Part shown: piece by piece, positions 18,679 to 28,358 of the stretch
Numbering within the stretch: position 1 is the stretch's first letter
Layout: every line of letters begins with the position of its first letter
NCBI GenBank assembly: GCA_003209795.1
Contig: QCPB01000009.1
Span: forward strand, 1-44,076
Direction: 5' to 3'
Origin: Prochlorococcus sp. AG-436-C05
Lineage (GTDB): Bacteria > Cyanobacteriota > Cyanobacteriia > PCC-6307 > Cyanobiaceae
DNA length: 44,076 nucleotides
Translations under genes and position numbers: made by a program
Notes under the pieces: model-generated
Databases searched by the model: none
Told to the model about the DNA's origin: nothing
The model's input: only the letters and a program-made list of their open reading frames with translations

Positions 18679-19758
18679 TTATAGACTCATTTTTAAAACT
18701 ATACCGAAAATAACTAGACATATGTTGATTTTCCAAAAATTTTCAACTATTTTTGCTTCCCTAATACCTTGAATTTCAAAATGATGATGTAATGGTGTCA
18801 TTAAAAATATTCGTTTGCCGCTATGAAATAATCTTTTTGTAATTTTAAAAAATCCTACTTGAATAATTACAGATAAAGATTCCAGAATGAATATTCCGGA
18901 AAAAATAAATAAAGTGAAAAAACTATTAGTGAAGATGGAGATTGAGCCTAGAATTGCACCTATGCTCAAAGAACCTGTGTCTCCCATAAAAATTTTTGCA
19001 GGGTATCTATTAAATTTGAGAAATCCCAAACATAAGCCTGACATTGAATAACATAAAAGACTAAAAATAATTAATTCCTGCTGATCTTTTAGTAATATTT
19101 CGGTACCAAGTCCATAAAATACTGTTGCACTACATCCTGATGCTAGTCCATCAAGACCATCAGTTAAATTAACGGAGTTACTTAAGCCAACTAAAGTAAA
19201 AAAAGATATTGGCAGAATCATTATATTTGTATCAATTCCCTCGCTATTAGATATCATAATTAATGGATTTATATAGCCTCGTTCATAAGCCAACAAAATA
19301 AAAATTATAGATATTAAAGATTGTAAAATGAATTTTTCGCTGGATTTTAAACCTGTATTTCTTTTATTTTTAATACTTAAATAATCATCTAACAAGCCAA
19401 TAATAAAAAAACCAAAAACACAAAAAAACAAAAGCAATATTTTTATTGTATAAAAGTTAATACTTAGGATTAAAAGTAAAATTAAAAAAGGAATTATTAT
19501 AAATATCCCTCCAGTAGTTGGAGTATTTTTTTTATTAAAGTGAATAGCAGGAGCAATATTACTGATATTTTGGAATAAGCGTAATTGTGTAATTATTTTT
19601 AAACCGTATTTTGTAGCTAATGATGAAATTAAAAAAAATAATATAAAAATTGCTATAAATATATAATTATTGAATATATAAGAAGTTACTATTAATGCAA
19701 AAGTATTGAAGATGAATAACGATTGAAAGTTAAATGAATTAATTTTCCCAATCATCAT
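18679..19758 (-). CDS. mraY: Phospho-N-acetylmuramoyl-pentapeptide transferase
   Basis: An integral membrane enzyme that links UDP-MurNAc-pentapeptide to undecaprenyl phosphate, making lipid I for peptidoglycan; 359 aa with about ten hydrophobic segments. Signature motifs are all present: TPTTGGIFI, LLDDYLSIKNKRNTGL (first Asp pair), NLTDGLDGLASG, RYPAKIFMGDTGSLSIG and the MTPLHHHFE loop. The ATG at 19758 overlaps the end of the DUF3134 gene by 20 bases, and a second ATG follows directly. It is probably cotranscribed with that gene. Confidence 0.95.
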   Translation of the reverse strand: MMIGKINSFNFQSLFIFNTFALIVTSYIFNNYIFIAIFILFFLISSLATKYGLKIITQLRLFQNISNIAPAIHFNKKNTPTTGGIFIIIPFLILLLILSINFYTIKILLLFFCVFGFFIIGLLDDYLSIKNKRNTGLKSSEKFILQSLISIIFILLAYERGYINPLIMISNSEGIDTNIMILPISFFTLVGLSNSVNLTDGLDGLASGCSATVFYGLGTEILLKDQQELIIFSLLCYSMSGLCLGFLKFNRYPAKIFMGDTGSLSIGAILGSISIFTNSFFTLFIFSGIFILESLSVIIQVGFFKITKRLFHSGKRIFLMTPLHHHFEIQGIREAKIVENFWKINICLVIFGIVLKMSL

Positions 19759-20017
19759 CTGATTGGTCTTCTTCAGTTTTATAATCTTCTTTTTCTCCCA
19801 TTAAAGCTGATAGTTCTTCTTCTTCTATTGTGCTAATTTCTTGTGAATCCCCTTCATTTTCAGCTACAAGTCTTCCTGTATTCTCTAACCAAGATAAGAG
19901 GTCAGGTTCTTCTCTTAATGGCAAGACAGGAGCTGGATCATCTCTGCGGTAACAAGTCAAGGCAGGATTAATTTCAGATATCTCATCCAATCTAAGTTTT
20001 AGTTTATTTGGGTCCAT
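19739..20017 (-). CDS. DUF3134 family protein
   Basis: A 92-aa acidic protein. The N-terminal half (MDPNKLKLRLDEISEINPAL, YRRDDPAPVLPLREEPDLLSWLE) matches my memory of the cyanobacterial DUF3134 family. The C-terminal third is almost all Glu, Asp, Ser and Thr (EEEELSALMGEKEDYK, DQSDDDWEN) and is probably disordered. No membrane segment or cysteine cluster is seen. It overlaps the start of mraY by 20 bases. The function is not known. Confidence 0.8.
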   Translation of the reverse strand: MDPNKLKLRLDEISEINPALTCYRRDDPAPVLPLREEPDLLSWLENTGRLVAENEGDSQEISTIEEEELSALMGEKEDYKTEEDQSDDDWEN

Positions 20018-20071
20018 TGAAAATAATCTTCTTTTATATAAGATAATACATAATTATGCACTTTAAAAATT

Positions 20072-20266
20072 TTGTTTGATAAAGGAAATTTAAAATACTT
20101 TTTAATTTGGCCGATTTCATTGTTCCTGACTCTTCTCTTTAAACTTTTTGGCTATTTCTATTCTGATGTTTTATTAATTAATAACTATCTTGTTTTATTA
20201 CTAGTTTTTGGGCCAGCTCTTTTAGTTACAATAATATTAGTTTTTAAAAAGATTCTTAATTCTTGA
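20072..20266 (+). CDS. Small two-helix membrane protein
   Basis: A 64-aa frame with two strongly hydrophobic segments (about residues 10-29, and 37-59) and a lysine-rich end (FKKILNS). The start is a TTG at 20072, since no in-frame ATG exists upstream. It ends 41 bases before argG on the same strand. It is not a shadow of another gene, because the opposite strand is empty here. I recognise no family, and no clear ribosome binding site precedes it. Confidence 0.5.
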   Translation: MFDKGNLKYFLIWPISLFLTLLFKLFGYFYSDVLLINNYLVLLLVFGPALLVTIILVFKKILNS

Positions 20267-20292
20267 TGATGTTAAGATTTTAAATTTTTTAA

Positions 20293-20299
20293 AAGGAGG
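20293..20299 (+). promoter_or_regulatory. Strong ribosome binding site of argG
   Basis: AAGGAGG lies eight bases before the argG ATG at 20308. Most genes in this window lack such a site, so it stands out and fixes the start. Confidence 0.75.
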
Positions 20300-20307
20300 G
20301 AATTTAA

Positions 20308-21519
20308 ATGCAGAAGGTAAAAAAGGTTGTTTTAGCATATTCTGGAGGAGTTGATACAAGTGTCTGCATTCCATACTTAAAGAATGAATATGGAATCTCG
20401 GAAGTTGTCACTTTTGTTGCAGATCTTGGTCAAGGTGAAGATTTGGAAGTGATTAAAGAAAAAGCTTTAAAATCTGGCGCATCTGAATCAATCATTGGTA
20501 ATTTGGTAGATACTTTTGTAGAGAGATATGCTTTTCCAGCTATTAGAGCAAATGCATTATATTCAGAAAAATACCCATTATCTACAGCTTTGGCTAGACC
20601 TTTAATTGCTGAAAATCTTGTAAATATTGCAAGAGAATCTAATGCCGATGCAGTTGCACATGGCTGTACTGGTAAAGGAAATGATCAAGTTAGATTTGAT
20701 TTGGCTATTAATGCTTTAGGCCCTCATTTAAAAATAATTACTCCTGCAAGAGAATGGAATATGAGTAGGGAAGAAGCAATATTGTATGGAGAACAATTTG
20801 GTATTCCTGCTCCTGTATCTAAAAAATCACCATACTCAATTGATGTTAATCTTCTTGGTCGAAGTATTGAGGCTGGTTTATTAGAAGATCCAATGCAGGA
20901 ACCCCCTGAAGATATTTTTGCAATGACTTCATCTATTGATGATGCACCTAATTCCCCACAAGATATAGAAATTGTTTTTAAAAATGGCTTTCCAATTGGA
21001 ATTGGAAATGAATTATTAAAGCCTGTGGAGATTATAAACAAAGCAAATCATCTTGCAGGAGCTCATGGCTTTGGAAGAATAGATATGATCGAAGATAGAG
21101 TTGTTGGTATTAAGAGTAGAGAGATTTATGAATCTCCTGGTCTTTTACTGTTAATCAAGGCGCATCAAGAATTAGAGACAATAACCTTAAATCCAGAGGT
21201 TATTGATTTCAAAGGAACAATTGAGAAAAAATGGGCTCAACTAGTTTATCAAGGTTTTTGGTTTGGTCCTTTAAAGCAATCTTTAGATGCGTTTATTGAA
21301 TCTACCCAAAATTCGGTTAATGGCAGAGTAAAGATAAGATTACATAAGGGAAATGCCATTGTTATTGGAAGACTTTCTGAAAATAATTCCCTTTATAGGG
21401 AAGATTTAGCGACTTACAGTAAAGATGATATTTTTAAACATAAGCAAGCTGAAGGATTTATTTATATGTGGGGTATGTCTAATAAAATATGGGCAGAATT
21501 AAATTCAAAAAATAAATAA
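20308..21519 (+). CDS. argG: Argininosuccinate synthase
   Basis: It joins citrulline and aspartate with ATP to form argininosuccinate in arginine synthesis; 403 aa. The N-terminal PP-loop [13 protein letters not shown] (8-20) binds [45 protein letters not shown] and the late [24 protein letters not shown] are all family hallmarks. A strong Shine-Dalgarno decides the ATG. Its stop is seven bases from the stop of convergent rpsF, with no room for a standard terminator. Confidence 0.98.
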   Translation: MQKVKKVVLAYSGGVDTSVCIPYLKNEYGISEVVTFVADLGQGEDLEVIKEKALKSGASESIIGNLVDTFVERYAFPAIRANALYSEKYPLSTALARPLIAENLVNIARESNADAVAHGCTGKGNDQVRFDLAINALGPHLKIITPAREWNMSREEAILYGEQFGIPAPVSKKSPYSIDVNLLGRSIEAGLLEDPMQEPPEDIFAMTSSIDDAPNSPQDIEIVFKNGFPIGIGNELLKPVEIINKANHLAGAHGFGRIDMIEDRVVGIKSREIYESPGLLLLIKAHQELETITLNPEVIDFKGTIEKKWAQLVYQGFWFGPLKQSLDAFIESTQNSVNGRVKIRLHKGNAIVIGRLSENNSLYREDLATYSKDDIFKHKQAEGFIYMWGMSNKIWAELNSKNK

Positions 21520-21526
21520 TTAATAT

Positions 21527-22012
21527 TTAAGTTTCACTGGTTTCTTTTATTTCAGAAGTTTCGTTTTCTGAAGCGGCAGCCTCAGGATTTGTCTTAGTTT
21601 CTTTTTCTATAGATTGATCTTTAGGCTTTTTGTTGTTTTTAGGATCAGCATTTTTGATGTCTGACTTTTCTGTTTGTTCGGTACCTTTATTAGAAGATCT
21701 GGGAGTTGGTAAAGGACCCTCTTGTTTAACAGTCATATACCTTATGACATCTTCGCCTAACCTCATGGCTTTTTCAATTTTGAATATGTGTTGTCCATCA
21801 CCTTGATGACTTAATTGGACGTATATTCCTTCTCTATGTTTTGCTATTTGATACGCCAGTCTCCTTTTGCCTCTCATTTGACTGTCAAGTATTTTCCCCC
21901 CAAATTCTTCTAATAGTTTATTGTATTTATCAATGTGATTAGTAACTTCCTCTTCCGCAATATCAGGGCGGAGGATGTACATAGTTTCGTAATAAGTTTG
22001 TTGATCGGTCAT
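21527..22012 (-). CDS. rpsF: 30S ribosomal protein S6 with a long C-terminal tail
   Basis: A small-subunit ribosomal protein that binds S18 and 16S rRNA; 161 aa from the ATG 22010-22012. A TTG four codons upstream is the only alternative and is less likely. Residues 1-98 form the S6 fold ([52 protein letters not shown]). The last ~60 residues are a charged, low-complexity tail ([19 protein letters not shown] and Glu-rich end), well beyond the usual ~100-aa protein. Such tails occur in cyanobacterial S6 to a variable extent. A sigma70-like promoter stands 45-80 bases upstream. Confidence 0.95.
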   Translation of the reverse strand: MTDQQTYYETMYILRPDIAEEEVTNHIDKYNKLLEEFGGKILDSQMRGKRRLAYQIAKHREGIYVQLSHQGDGQHIFKIEKAMRLGEDVIRYMTVKQEGPLPTPRSSNKGTEQTEKSDIKNADPKNNKKPKDQSIEKETKTNPEAAASENETSEIKETSET

Positions 22013-22062
22013 GTTTTCAGACAAGGTCTTTGGCTCATAAGAAATTAAATGAGCGTCTGGTC

Positions 22063-22090
22063 ATTATTTACCATACATTACGATGGTCAA
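22063..22090 (-). promoter_or_regulatory. Probable sigma70-type promoter of rpsF
   Basis: On the minus strand, TTGACC (22085-22090) is followed by 16 bases and AATAAT (22063-22068), each matching five of six consensus positions. The RNA would start near 22056 with a leader of about 45 bases before the rpsF ATG. Confidence 0.5.
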
Positions 22091-22118
22091 TTTATTTAAA
22101 AATTAAAATTAGTTTTTG

Positions 22119-22982
22119 CTAAAGATGTTTTTTTAATGCATTACTCATAATTTCAAAAGGTACTTCTAAGCCATTAGTCCAAAACGATAGTGATTTTGCT
22201 CCCTGAGCAATAAGCATTTGTGTCCCATCTATTGTTCTACATCCTTTTTTATCGCAGTATTTTAATAATGGAGTTGGAGCTGGGTTGTAAATAAGATCGT
22301 AAACTATTGTTTTAGAATTTAGCGATTTCCAAAATTCTTCTCCATACGGTAATACATTATTTGCGCTATTTGACTTTGTTTTCATTCCTACTGGTGTTGT
22401 ATTGACAATCAAATCTGTTTCTTCAATCAAATTATTAATTTGGCTATCATTATTAAGCAAACCTTTAATTTGGCTTTGATTTCCAAAATTTTTCATTAAT
22501 TCATATAAAGATTTTTCATTTCTTGAAATTATTGTAAATTTTGAGAAGTTTAGATTGATGAGACCTTGTATTACAGATCTTGCAGCACCCCCAGAGCCTA
22601 GCACTATTGCTTCCTTTTTTCTTAAATTCAGATCTTTTAAAGGGTAAATAAATCCTTCAACATCAGTATTTGTTCCGCTCCATTTTTGATCAGAATTTTT
22701 CTTAAGAGTATTAATTGCTTTCAGTGTTTTTGCGACAGGAGAAATCTCATCGCAAAGATCAAAAACTTTTTGCTTGTAGGGGATTGTAATATTTAATCCT
22801 TTGCAATTAATTTTTTCCAAAGAGTTGATTACTAGTTTTAGATCTTTATCTTTACAAGGGATTGCTATATAAATTAAATCTAACCCTAAATACTGAAATG
22901 CAGCATTTTGCATAATTGGAGATAAAGAGTGATTTACAGGATTGCCAATCAATGCAATAAATGATGTTTGACTTGTAATCAT
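22119..22982 (-). CDS. aroE: Shikimate dehydrogenase
   Basis: It reduces 3-dehydroshikimate to shikimate with NADPH; 287 aa from the ATG 22980-22982 (MITSQTSFIALIGNP). The open frame extends 21 codons upstream, but those residues have no family look. The substrate motif is NHSLSPIMQNAAF with the lysine of NITIPYKQKV. The NADP loop is VLGSGGAARSV, and the C-terminal VYDLIYNPAPTPLL and IAQGAKSL are conserved. It diverges from dnaK with about 114 bases between the chosen starts. Confidence 0.95.
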   Translation of the reverse strand: MITSQTSFIALIGNPVNHSLSPIMQNAAFQYLGLDLIYIAIPCKDKDLKLVINSLEKINCKGLNITIPYKQKVFDLCDEISPVAKTLKAINTLKKNSDQKWSGTNTDVEGFIYPLKDLNLRKKEAIVLGSGGAARSVIQGLINLNFSKFTIISRNEKSLYELMKNFGNQSQIKGLLNNDSQINNLIEETDLIVNTTPVGMKTKSNSANNVLPYGEEFWKSLNSKTIVYDLIYNPAPTPLLKYCDKKGCRTIDGTQMLIAQGAKSLSFWTNGLEVPFEIMSNALKKHL

Positions 22983-23096
22983 TTTTAAAATTTTTAAAAA
23001 AAATTGTAATCTGTTCGGGAACCACTCCCCGTCTTTGAGTAACAATAATGACGCCGATGACCGATTATGGAGAATATTAAATATGAGAATTTACCC

Positions 23097-24998
23097 ATGG
23101 GTAAGGTTGTTGGAATCGACTTAGGAACAACTAATAGTTGTGTTGCTGTTATGGAAGGTGGTAAACCTACTGTAATAGCAAATGCAGAGGGTTTCAGAAC
23201 AACGCCCTCAGTTGTTGCATATACAAAAAATAAGGACCAGCTTGTTGGGCAGATTGCAAAAAGACAAGCTGTTATGAATCCTGAAAATACTTTTTACTCT
23301 GCAAAGCGTTTTGTTGGTAGAAGGGTTGATGAAGTTAATGAAGAATCCAAAGAAGTAAGTTATTCAGTTCAAAAATCTGGTTCTAGTGTAAAATTAAAAT
23401 GTCCTATTTTAGATAAACAGTTCTCTCCAGAAGAAGTAAGTTCTCAAGTTTTAAGAAAATTAGCCGAAGACGCAGGAAAATATCTTGGTGAAAAAGTAAC
23501 TCAGGCTGTAATAACTGTTCCTGCTTATTTTAATGATTCTCAAAGACAGGCTACAAAAGATGCAGGAAAAATTGCTGGTTTAGAAGTCCTCAGAATAGTT
23601 AATGAGCCTACTGCTGCTGCCTTGGCATATGGTTTAGATAAAGAAAATGAAAAAATTCTTGTTTTTGATCTTGGTGGTGGAACATTTGATGTGTCTGTGA
23701 TTGAAGCAGGAGATGGTGTAACTGAGGTTCTCTCAACATCTGGTGATACTCATTTGGGTGGAGATGATTTTGATAAGTGTATTGTTGATCATTTAGCCAG
23801 TTCGTTTAAATCAAATGAGGGAATTGATCTTAGACAAGATAAGCAAGCTTTACAACGTTTAACTGAAGCGGCTGAAAAGGCTAAAATTGAGCTATCTAAT
23901 GCCACACAAAGTGAAATAAATTTACCTTTTATAACAGCAACTCCTGAGGGACCTAAGCATCTTGATTTGAATTTAACTCGTGCAAAATTCGAAGAATTGG
24001 CTGCTTCTTTAATTGATAGATGTAGGACTCCTGTAGAACAAGCTATTAATGATGCAAAAATTTCTACAAGCGAAATTGATGAGGTCGTAATGGTGGGGGG
24101 TTCATCAAGAATCCCAGCAGTATTAGATTTAGTGAAAACAATCATTGGAAAAGAACCTAATCAAACTGTAAACCCAGATGAAGTTGTAGCTGTTGGAGCT
24201 GCTATCCAGGGAGGAGTTCTAGCTGGAGAAGTTAAAGATATTTTGTTGCTTGATGTAACACCACTTTCTCTTGGAGTAGAGACTTTGGGAGGAGTAATGA
24301 CGAAAATGATTAATAGAAATACAACAGTCCCCACCAAAAAATCTGAAACTTATTCAACAGCTGTTGATGGCCAAACGAATGTAGAAATCCATGTCTTACA
24401 GGGTGAACGAGAGATGGCATCTGATAACAAAAGCTTAGGTACTTTTAGATTGGATGGTATACCTTCTGCCCCAAGAGGCGTCCCTCAAATTGAGGTTACA
24501 TTTGATATTGATGCGAATGGTATTTTAAGCGTTACTGCAAAAGATAAAGGAAGTGGAAAAGAACAAAGTATTTCTATAACTGGTGCTTCTACCCTATCTG
24601 ATAATGAAGTTGACAAAATGGTTAAGGATGCAGAATCAAATGCATCTGTAGATAAAGAAAAGAGGGAAAAGATAGATCTTAAGAACCAAGCTGAGACTCT
24701 TGTTTATCAGACAGAAAAGCAACTTAGTGAATTAGGTGACAAGATTGATGCTGATGCAAAGGCTAAAGTCGAAGAGAAAAGTAAGGCTTTAAAAGAAGCA
24801 ACATCTAAAGAAGATTATGAATCGATGAAAAAGCTGTTAGAAGAACTTCAGCAAGAACTTTATGCAGTTGGTTCTTCTGTGTATCAGCAACCTGGTAATC
24901 AGCCTCCAGCTGCAGGTGCTCCTGATCAGAATGAATCTAATGAAAAAGGTGGAGACGACGTTATTGATGCAGATTTTACAGAGACAAAGGAAGATTAA
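23097..24998 (+). CDS. dnaK: Chaperone DnaK (Hsp70)
   Basis: It is the ATP-dependent chaperone that works with DnaJ and GrpE; 633 aa from the ATG at 23097 ([14 protein letters not shown]). An ATG ten codons upstream (23067) is open too but adds residues not usual for the family. The nucleotide-binding domain shows [40 protein letters not shown] and [10 protein letters not shown]. The linker DVTPLSLG leads to the substrate-binding domain, and the C-terminus is [15 protein letters not shown] see no CIRCE operator upstream. Its stop shares TTAA with that of the convergent FAD oxidoreductase gene. No grpE or dnaJ is present. Confidence 0.97.
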   Translation: MGKVVGIDLGTTNSCVAVMEGGKPTVIANAEGFRTTPSVVAYTKNKDQLVGQIAKRQAVMNPENTFYSAKRFVGRRVDEVNEESKEVSYSVQKSGSSVKLKCPILDKQFSPEEVSSQVLRKLAEDAGKYLGEKVTQAVITVPAYFNDSQRQATKDAGKIAGLEVLRIVNEPTAAALAYGLDKENEKILVFDLGGGTFDVSVIEAGDGVTEVLSTSGDTHLGGDDFDKCIVDHLASSFKSNEGIDLRQDKQALQRLTEAAEKAKIELSNATQSEINLPFITATPEGPKHLDLNLTRAKFEELAASLIDRCRTPVEQAINDAKISTSEIDEVVMVGGSSRIPAVLDLVKTIIGKEPNQTVNPDEVVAVGAAIQGGVLAGEVKDILLLDVTPLSLGVETLGGVMTKMINRNTTVPTKKSETYSTAVDGQTNVEIHVLQGEREMASDNKSLGTFRLDGIPSAPRGVPQIEVTFDIDANGILSVTAKDKGSGKEQSISITGASTLSDNEVDKMVKDAESNASVDKEKREKIDLKNQAETLVYQTEKQLSELGDKIDADAKAKVEEKSKALKEATSKEDYESMKKLLEELQQELYAVGSSVYQQPGNQPPAAGAPDQNESNEKGGDDVIDADFTETKED

Positions 24999-26077
24999 AG
25001 AAAGTATTTTTTTAGTTCACTAGCAACCCAATTAGAGCATGTAGGGGCGAGTAAAAATCCATTTTTATAAAATCCTGTACACAAAATCAAGCCGTCTTCT
25101 AAATTTTTCTGAATTGGTGATGGTTCTCCATCTGGGCGAGATCTTATACCAAACCATTTTCTAGTAATTTTATCTTTACTTAGCCATAGAGGTTTTTTTT
25201 CTAGAAAATCAGTCAGTTTTTCAAAGACATTATCTTCTGGTTTGTCATGATATTCATCTGTAGAACCAATAACAATTTTATTTTTACTTAATGTCAGAAT
25301 GTTTTTACCATTAATGTTGAAATGCTTTGGTAGGGATAAAAAATCTACTTCTTTTTCGTCTATGCAAATTTCTATAGCTTGACCTAAAACTCGTTTTAAT
25401 TGGACCTTGTGAGTCTTTAGGTCTATTAAGTTAAGGGCATTGAGAGAATTGCATAAGATAATTGCGTCAGTTTTTATTTCATTATTTTTTCTTGAGGTTG
25501 AAATCCATTGTTTATGTAATCTTTTAATTTTTATTATTTCATCTTTTAAAAAAGTTATTTTTTTATTTTTTAGGTAAATATTTAATGTATCTAATAATGA
25601 TCGAGGATCTATTCTTCCATCTTTGTGGGAAATGATTCCTTTTAAATGTTTTGTTTTGAAAGTCTTATTGATATTCTTAATAACAAATGATTCTTTTTCT
25701 AAAATTTCAAGTCCCTGGTTAGTATTTTCCTTAACAAATTTCTTTAACTTTTCAAATTTTGCATCATTTGACGTTAACTCTATTAATGGTTTTTCTATAT
25801 GTAATTCTGTATTAAATTGTTTCAATAATTTGATCCATTTTGGCCATAATTCAATACTTTGTTTTCTAAGTATCCAACTTCTACCATTTCTTTTCTGATA
25901 CATATTTCCCATTAGAAGTCCTAAGGCAGCACTACTACTATTTTTATCTAAAACTGGATCTGCAATTGTTATTTGATACCCTAATTGAGAAAGTTCTATT
26001 GCGTTAAATTTTCCTATGATGCCAGCACCTACAATAAGTATGTGTGGTTTTTGAAAATTTTCTTTTAATCTTTTCAT
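24995..26077 (-). CDS. FAD-dependent oxidoreductase, glycine/D-amino acid oxidase type
   Basis: A 360-aa flavoprotein of the DAO family. The N-terminal dinucleotide fold is [17 protein letters not shown] (GxGxxG at about 17-22), followed by an acidic strand end (ITIADPV). [10 protein letters not shown] and the C-terminal [15 protein letters not shown] and [14 protein letters not shown] parts match glycine oxidase (ThiO)- and DadA-like enzymes. The substrate cannot be read from the sequence, and a thiamine-pathway ThiO role is only one option. It overlaps the dnaK stop by four bases and diverges from purU by 48 bases. Confidence 0.85.
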   Translation of the reverse strand: MKRLKENFQKPHILIVGAGIIGKFNAIELSQLGYQITIADPVLDKNSSSAALGLLMGNMYQKRNGRSWILRKQSIELWPKWIKLLKQFNTELHIEKPLIELTSNDAKFEKLKKFVKENTNQGLEILEKESFVIKNINKTFKTKHLKGIISHKDGRIDPRSLLDTLNIYLKNKKITFLKDEIIKIKRLHKQWISTSRKNNEIKTDAIILCNSLNALNLIDLKTHKVQLKRVLGQAIEICIDEKEVDFLSLPKHFNINGKNILTLSKNKIVIGSTDEYHDKPEDNVFEKLTDFLEKKPLWLSKDKITRKWFGIRSRPDGEPSPIQKNLEDGLILCTGFYKNGFLLAPTCSNWVASELKKYFL

Positions 26078-26125
26078 TGATATATTAGATGTAGTTACTT
26101 ATTTGATTAAATAATTAATTTTTTT

Positions 26126-26980
26126 TTGGAACATCCCTCAATTATATTCAAAATTGTTTGTCCTGATCGTCCTGGTCTTGTAAGTAAACTTACAAGTTGG
26201 ATATCAAATTATGGAGGCAATATTAAGCACTCAGATCATCATACAGATCAAGATGCAGGACTATTTCTTAGTAGGATTGAATGGAATAGTATCGATTCAA
26301 AAATTAATAGAAAGGAGATTTATGATAAATTTCAAAAAATTGCAGTTGATATAAATGGAAAATTTCATATTAATTATTCAGATGATATTCCCAATATTGC
26401 TATTTTTGTGAGTAAACAAAATCATTGTTTAATTGATTTACTTTGGAGGGTAAGAAATGGTGAACTTAAAATGAATGTCCCACTAATAATTTCTAATCAT
26501 CCTGATCTTAAAAGTATTGCGAAAGACTTTAATTCACAATTTGTTTATATTGATACTGTTAATTCTTCAAAATCCGATGTTGAAGATCAGATTTTAAAAC
26601 TGTTAGAACAATTTGATATCGATCTTGTTGTACTAGCTAAATATATGCAAATTTTGAGTGACTCTTTTTTAGAAAAGTTCTCTTCAATAATAAATATTCA
26701 TCATTCTTTCTTACCTGCTTTCAAGGGGGCTCAACCATATCATCGTGCATGGAAGAGGGGTGTTAAATTAATTGGTGCCACAGCACATTATGTGACTCAC
26801 GATCTAGATGAGGGGCCAATTATAGAACAATGCACTGTCAATGTAAGTCATAGAGATGAAGTTGATGATTTGATTAGAAAAGGCAGGGACATTGAAAGAG
26901 TTGCTTTGGCAAGGGCTGTTAGATTACATTTAAATCACCAAGTTTTTGTTTATAACAGCAAAACTGCTGTTTTTGATTGA
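26126..26980 (+). CDS. purU: Formyltetrahydrofolate deformylase
   Basis: It hydrolyses 10-formyl-THF to THF and formate, supplying formate and balancing one-carbon pools; 284 aa. The N-terminal ACT domain (about 5-80) starts IIFKIVCPDRPGLVSKLTSW. The formyltransferase domain carries NIHHSFLPAFKGAQPYHRAW and HYVTHDLDEGPIIEQ with the conserved Asn, His and Asp. The start is a TTG at 26126 after a T9 run (26119-26127), because no in-frame ATG exists before the upstream stop at 26108. The convergent ClC gene begins 10 bases after it. Confidence 0.93.
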   Translation: MEHPSIIFKIVCPDRPGLVSKLTSWISNYGGNIKHSDHHTDQDAGLFLSRIEWNSIDSKINRKEIYDKFQKIAVDINGKFHINYSDDIPNIAIFVSKQNHCLIDLLWRVRNGELKMNVPLIISNHPDLKSIAKDFNSQFVYIDTVNSSKSDVEDQILKLLEQFDIDLVVLAKYMQILSDSFLEKFSSIINIHHSFLPAFKGAQPYHRAWKRGVKLIGATAHYVTHDLDEGPIIEQCTVNVSHRDEVDDLIRKGRDIERVALARAVRLHLNHQVFVYNSKTAVFD

Positions 26981-26990
26981 CAAATTATTC

Positions 26991-28349
26991 TTAATCCTCT
27001 AATTCAATCTGAATTTGTCTTTCATAAATTGATTCTTCATTAAATGCTCTTGCTATCAGGAAACTTGCAATGCAGCTAATCAGAACGGGCTTCATAATTA
27101 ATAAATTTTTGGTTAATGCAAAAGCTAAAAACATTGCTGTTATTGGTGTTCTAGAGCAGCCAGCTACGAAAGCACCCATTCCAGCAAATATATAAGTACT
27201 TGGTGCATGACCTGTTGCGATTTCTACCCAGCTCCCCATTATTAGCCCAATAGCTCCACCTAAAGTGAGCATTGGATAGAATAGTCCTCCCGGTGCACCT
27301 GATGAAGCAGCTAAACCTGTCGTAATAAATAATACTAATACAGCTAAGAGCGCAATCCCAATACTTGTATTCTGTTCAGCTATTATCTTTTGCAACTCAT
27401 CTAAATTGTGAAAAGTGCTTGGTAAGAAAGAATAGATAGTGCCTAAAAGAAGTCCACAAATACTCATTTTTAAAACAAATTTATTTTTATACCACCGTTT
27501 TCCAAGATTTTGCATTAGAAGAACATACCTGCTATAAAGTTCTGCAAAAATCCCAACAATTACACCAAGCAAAACCAGATAAAGAAAATCAATCGGTAAG
27601 AAAAATACGGATGGGTCATATTCTTTTTGGATTAAAAATCCTAAGTTGAAATCAAATCCCCCTGCTTTAGGATCTAAACCTAAGGCTTGAATAATATCAG
27701 CAGAAGAATCGGCTATGAAGGTTGTAATTACAACTAATAATAAAATTACTGGTCTGGCAGAGTTTAATAATTCTTCTATTGCATAAACAAATCCTCCTAG
27801 TGGGGCGCTAAAAACTGCAGCTATTCCTGCGCCACCTCCGGCAGCGACTAAAACCCTTCTAAAAGCTAATGGAGCCTTAAGCCATTTTGCCATTTGCCAA
27901 GCAACAGATCCGCCCATTTGAACTGAAGGACCTTCTGGACCCAATGGGAAGCCACTACCAATTGCGATAATTCCAGATATGAGTTTTACTAATCCTACTC
28001 TCAGATTCATTGGAACTTGCTTATGCCTCAAGAAACCCATGATTTGACTGACTCCCGAACCTTTTGCGGCTGGAGCAAGATTTTTAATTAAAAATCCTGC
28101 TAAGGCACCTCCAATAGCACCAAAAATTGGTAGAACCGCAATAGATGGGAATTGGTCTAATAAAGCTAATCTCCAACTGTTAATAAAATAAATTCCAGTT
28201 TTAAAAGATATGCTTGTTATGGATGCTCCTAAGCCTGTTAATAAAAGTGATATGGCAACAACAAAAGATCTTTGTTTCAGTAATTTTTTAATGCTACGAG
28301 AAGATTTATTACCTGTTCTTTTAATATTTTCTTTTATAAGGTTGTGCAT
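26991..28349 (-). CDS. ClC-family chloride transporter
   Basis: A 452-aa integral membrane protein of the voltage-gated chloride channel family. GSGVSQIMG keeps the anion-binding serine of the GSGIP motif, with Ser in place of the proline. GPEGPSVQMG holds the gating glutamate (E. coli Glu148 position), with Pro where GREGP has Arg. FVYAIEELL has the pair that includes the internal proton glutamate (E. coli Glu203). With both glutamates present, a Cl-/H+ antiporter is more likely than a channel, by inference. GAPGGLFYP is the third filter motif. It starts nine bases after acnB and is probably cotranscribed with it. Confidence 0.93.
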   Translation of the reverse strand: MHNLIKENIKRTGNKSSRSIKKLLKQRSFVVAISLLLTGLGASITSISFKTGIYFINSWRLALLDQFPSIAVLPIFGAIGGALAGFLIKNLAPAAKGSGVSQIMGFLRHKQVPMNLRVGLVKLISGIIAIGSGFPLGPEGPSVQMGGSVAWQMAKWLKAPLAFRRVLVAAGGGAGIAAVFSAPLGGFVYAIEELLNSARPVILLLVVITTFIADSSADIIQALGLDPKAGGFDFNLGFLIQKEYDPSVFFLPIDFLYLVLLGVIVGIFAELYSRYVLLMQNLGKRWYKNKFVLKMSICGLLLGTIYSFLPSTFHNLDELQKIIAEQNTSIGIALLAVLVLFITTGLAASSGAPGGLFYPMLTLGGAIGLIMGSWVEIATGHAPSTYIFAGMGAFVAGCSRTPITAMFLAFALTKNLLIMKPVLISCIASFLIARAFNEESIYERQIQIELED

Positions 28350-28358
28350 AGTCCATGA

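Noticed and set aside
18668-18736. Longer N-terminus for the small protein ending at 18407
   Set aside because: It would overlap mraY by 58 bases and adds unlike residues; the ATG at 18667 fits better.
22983-23096. CIRCE/HrcA operator before dnaK
   Set aside because: No TTAGCACTC-N9-GAGTGCTAA-like repeat can be found in the gap.
23789-24145. 118-codon minus-strand frame
   Set aside because: It is a shadow inside dnaK in another frame.
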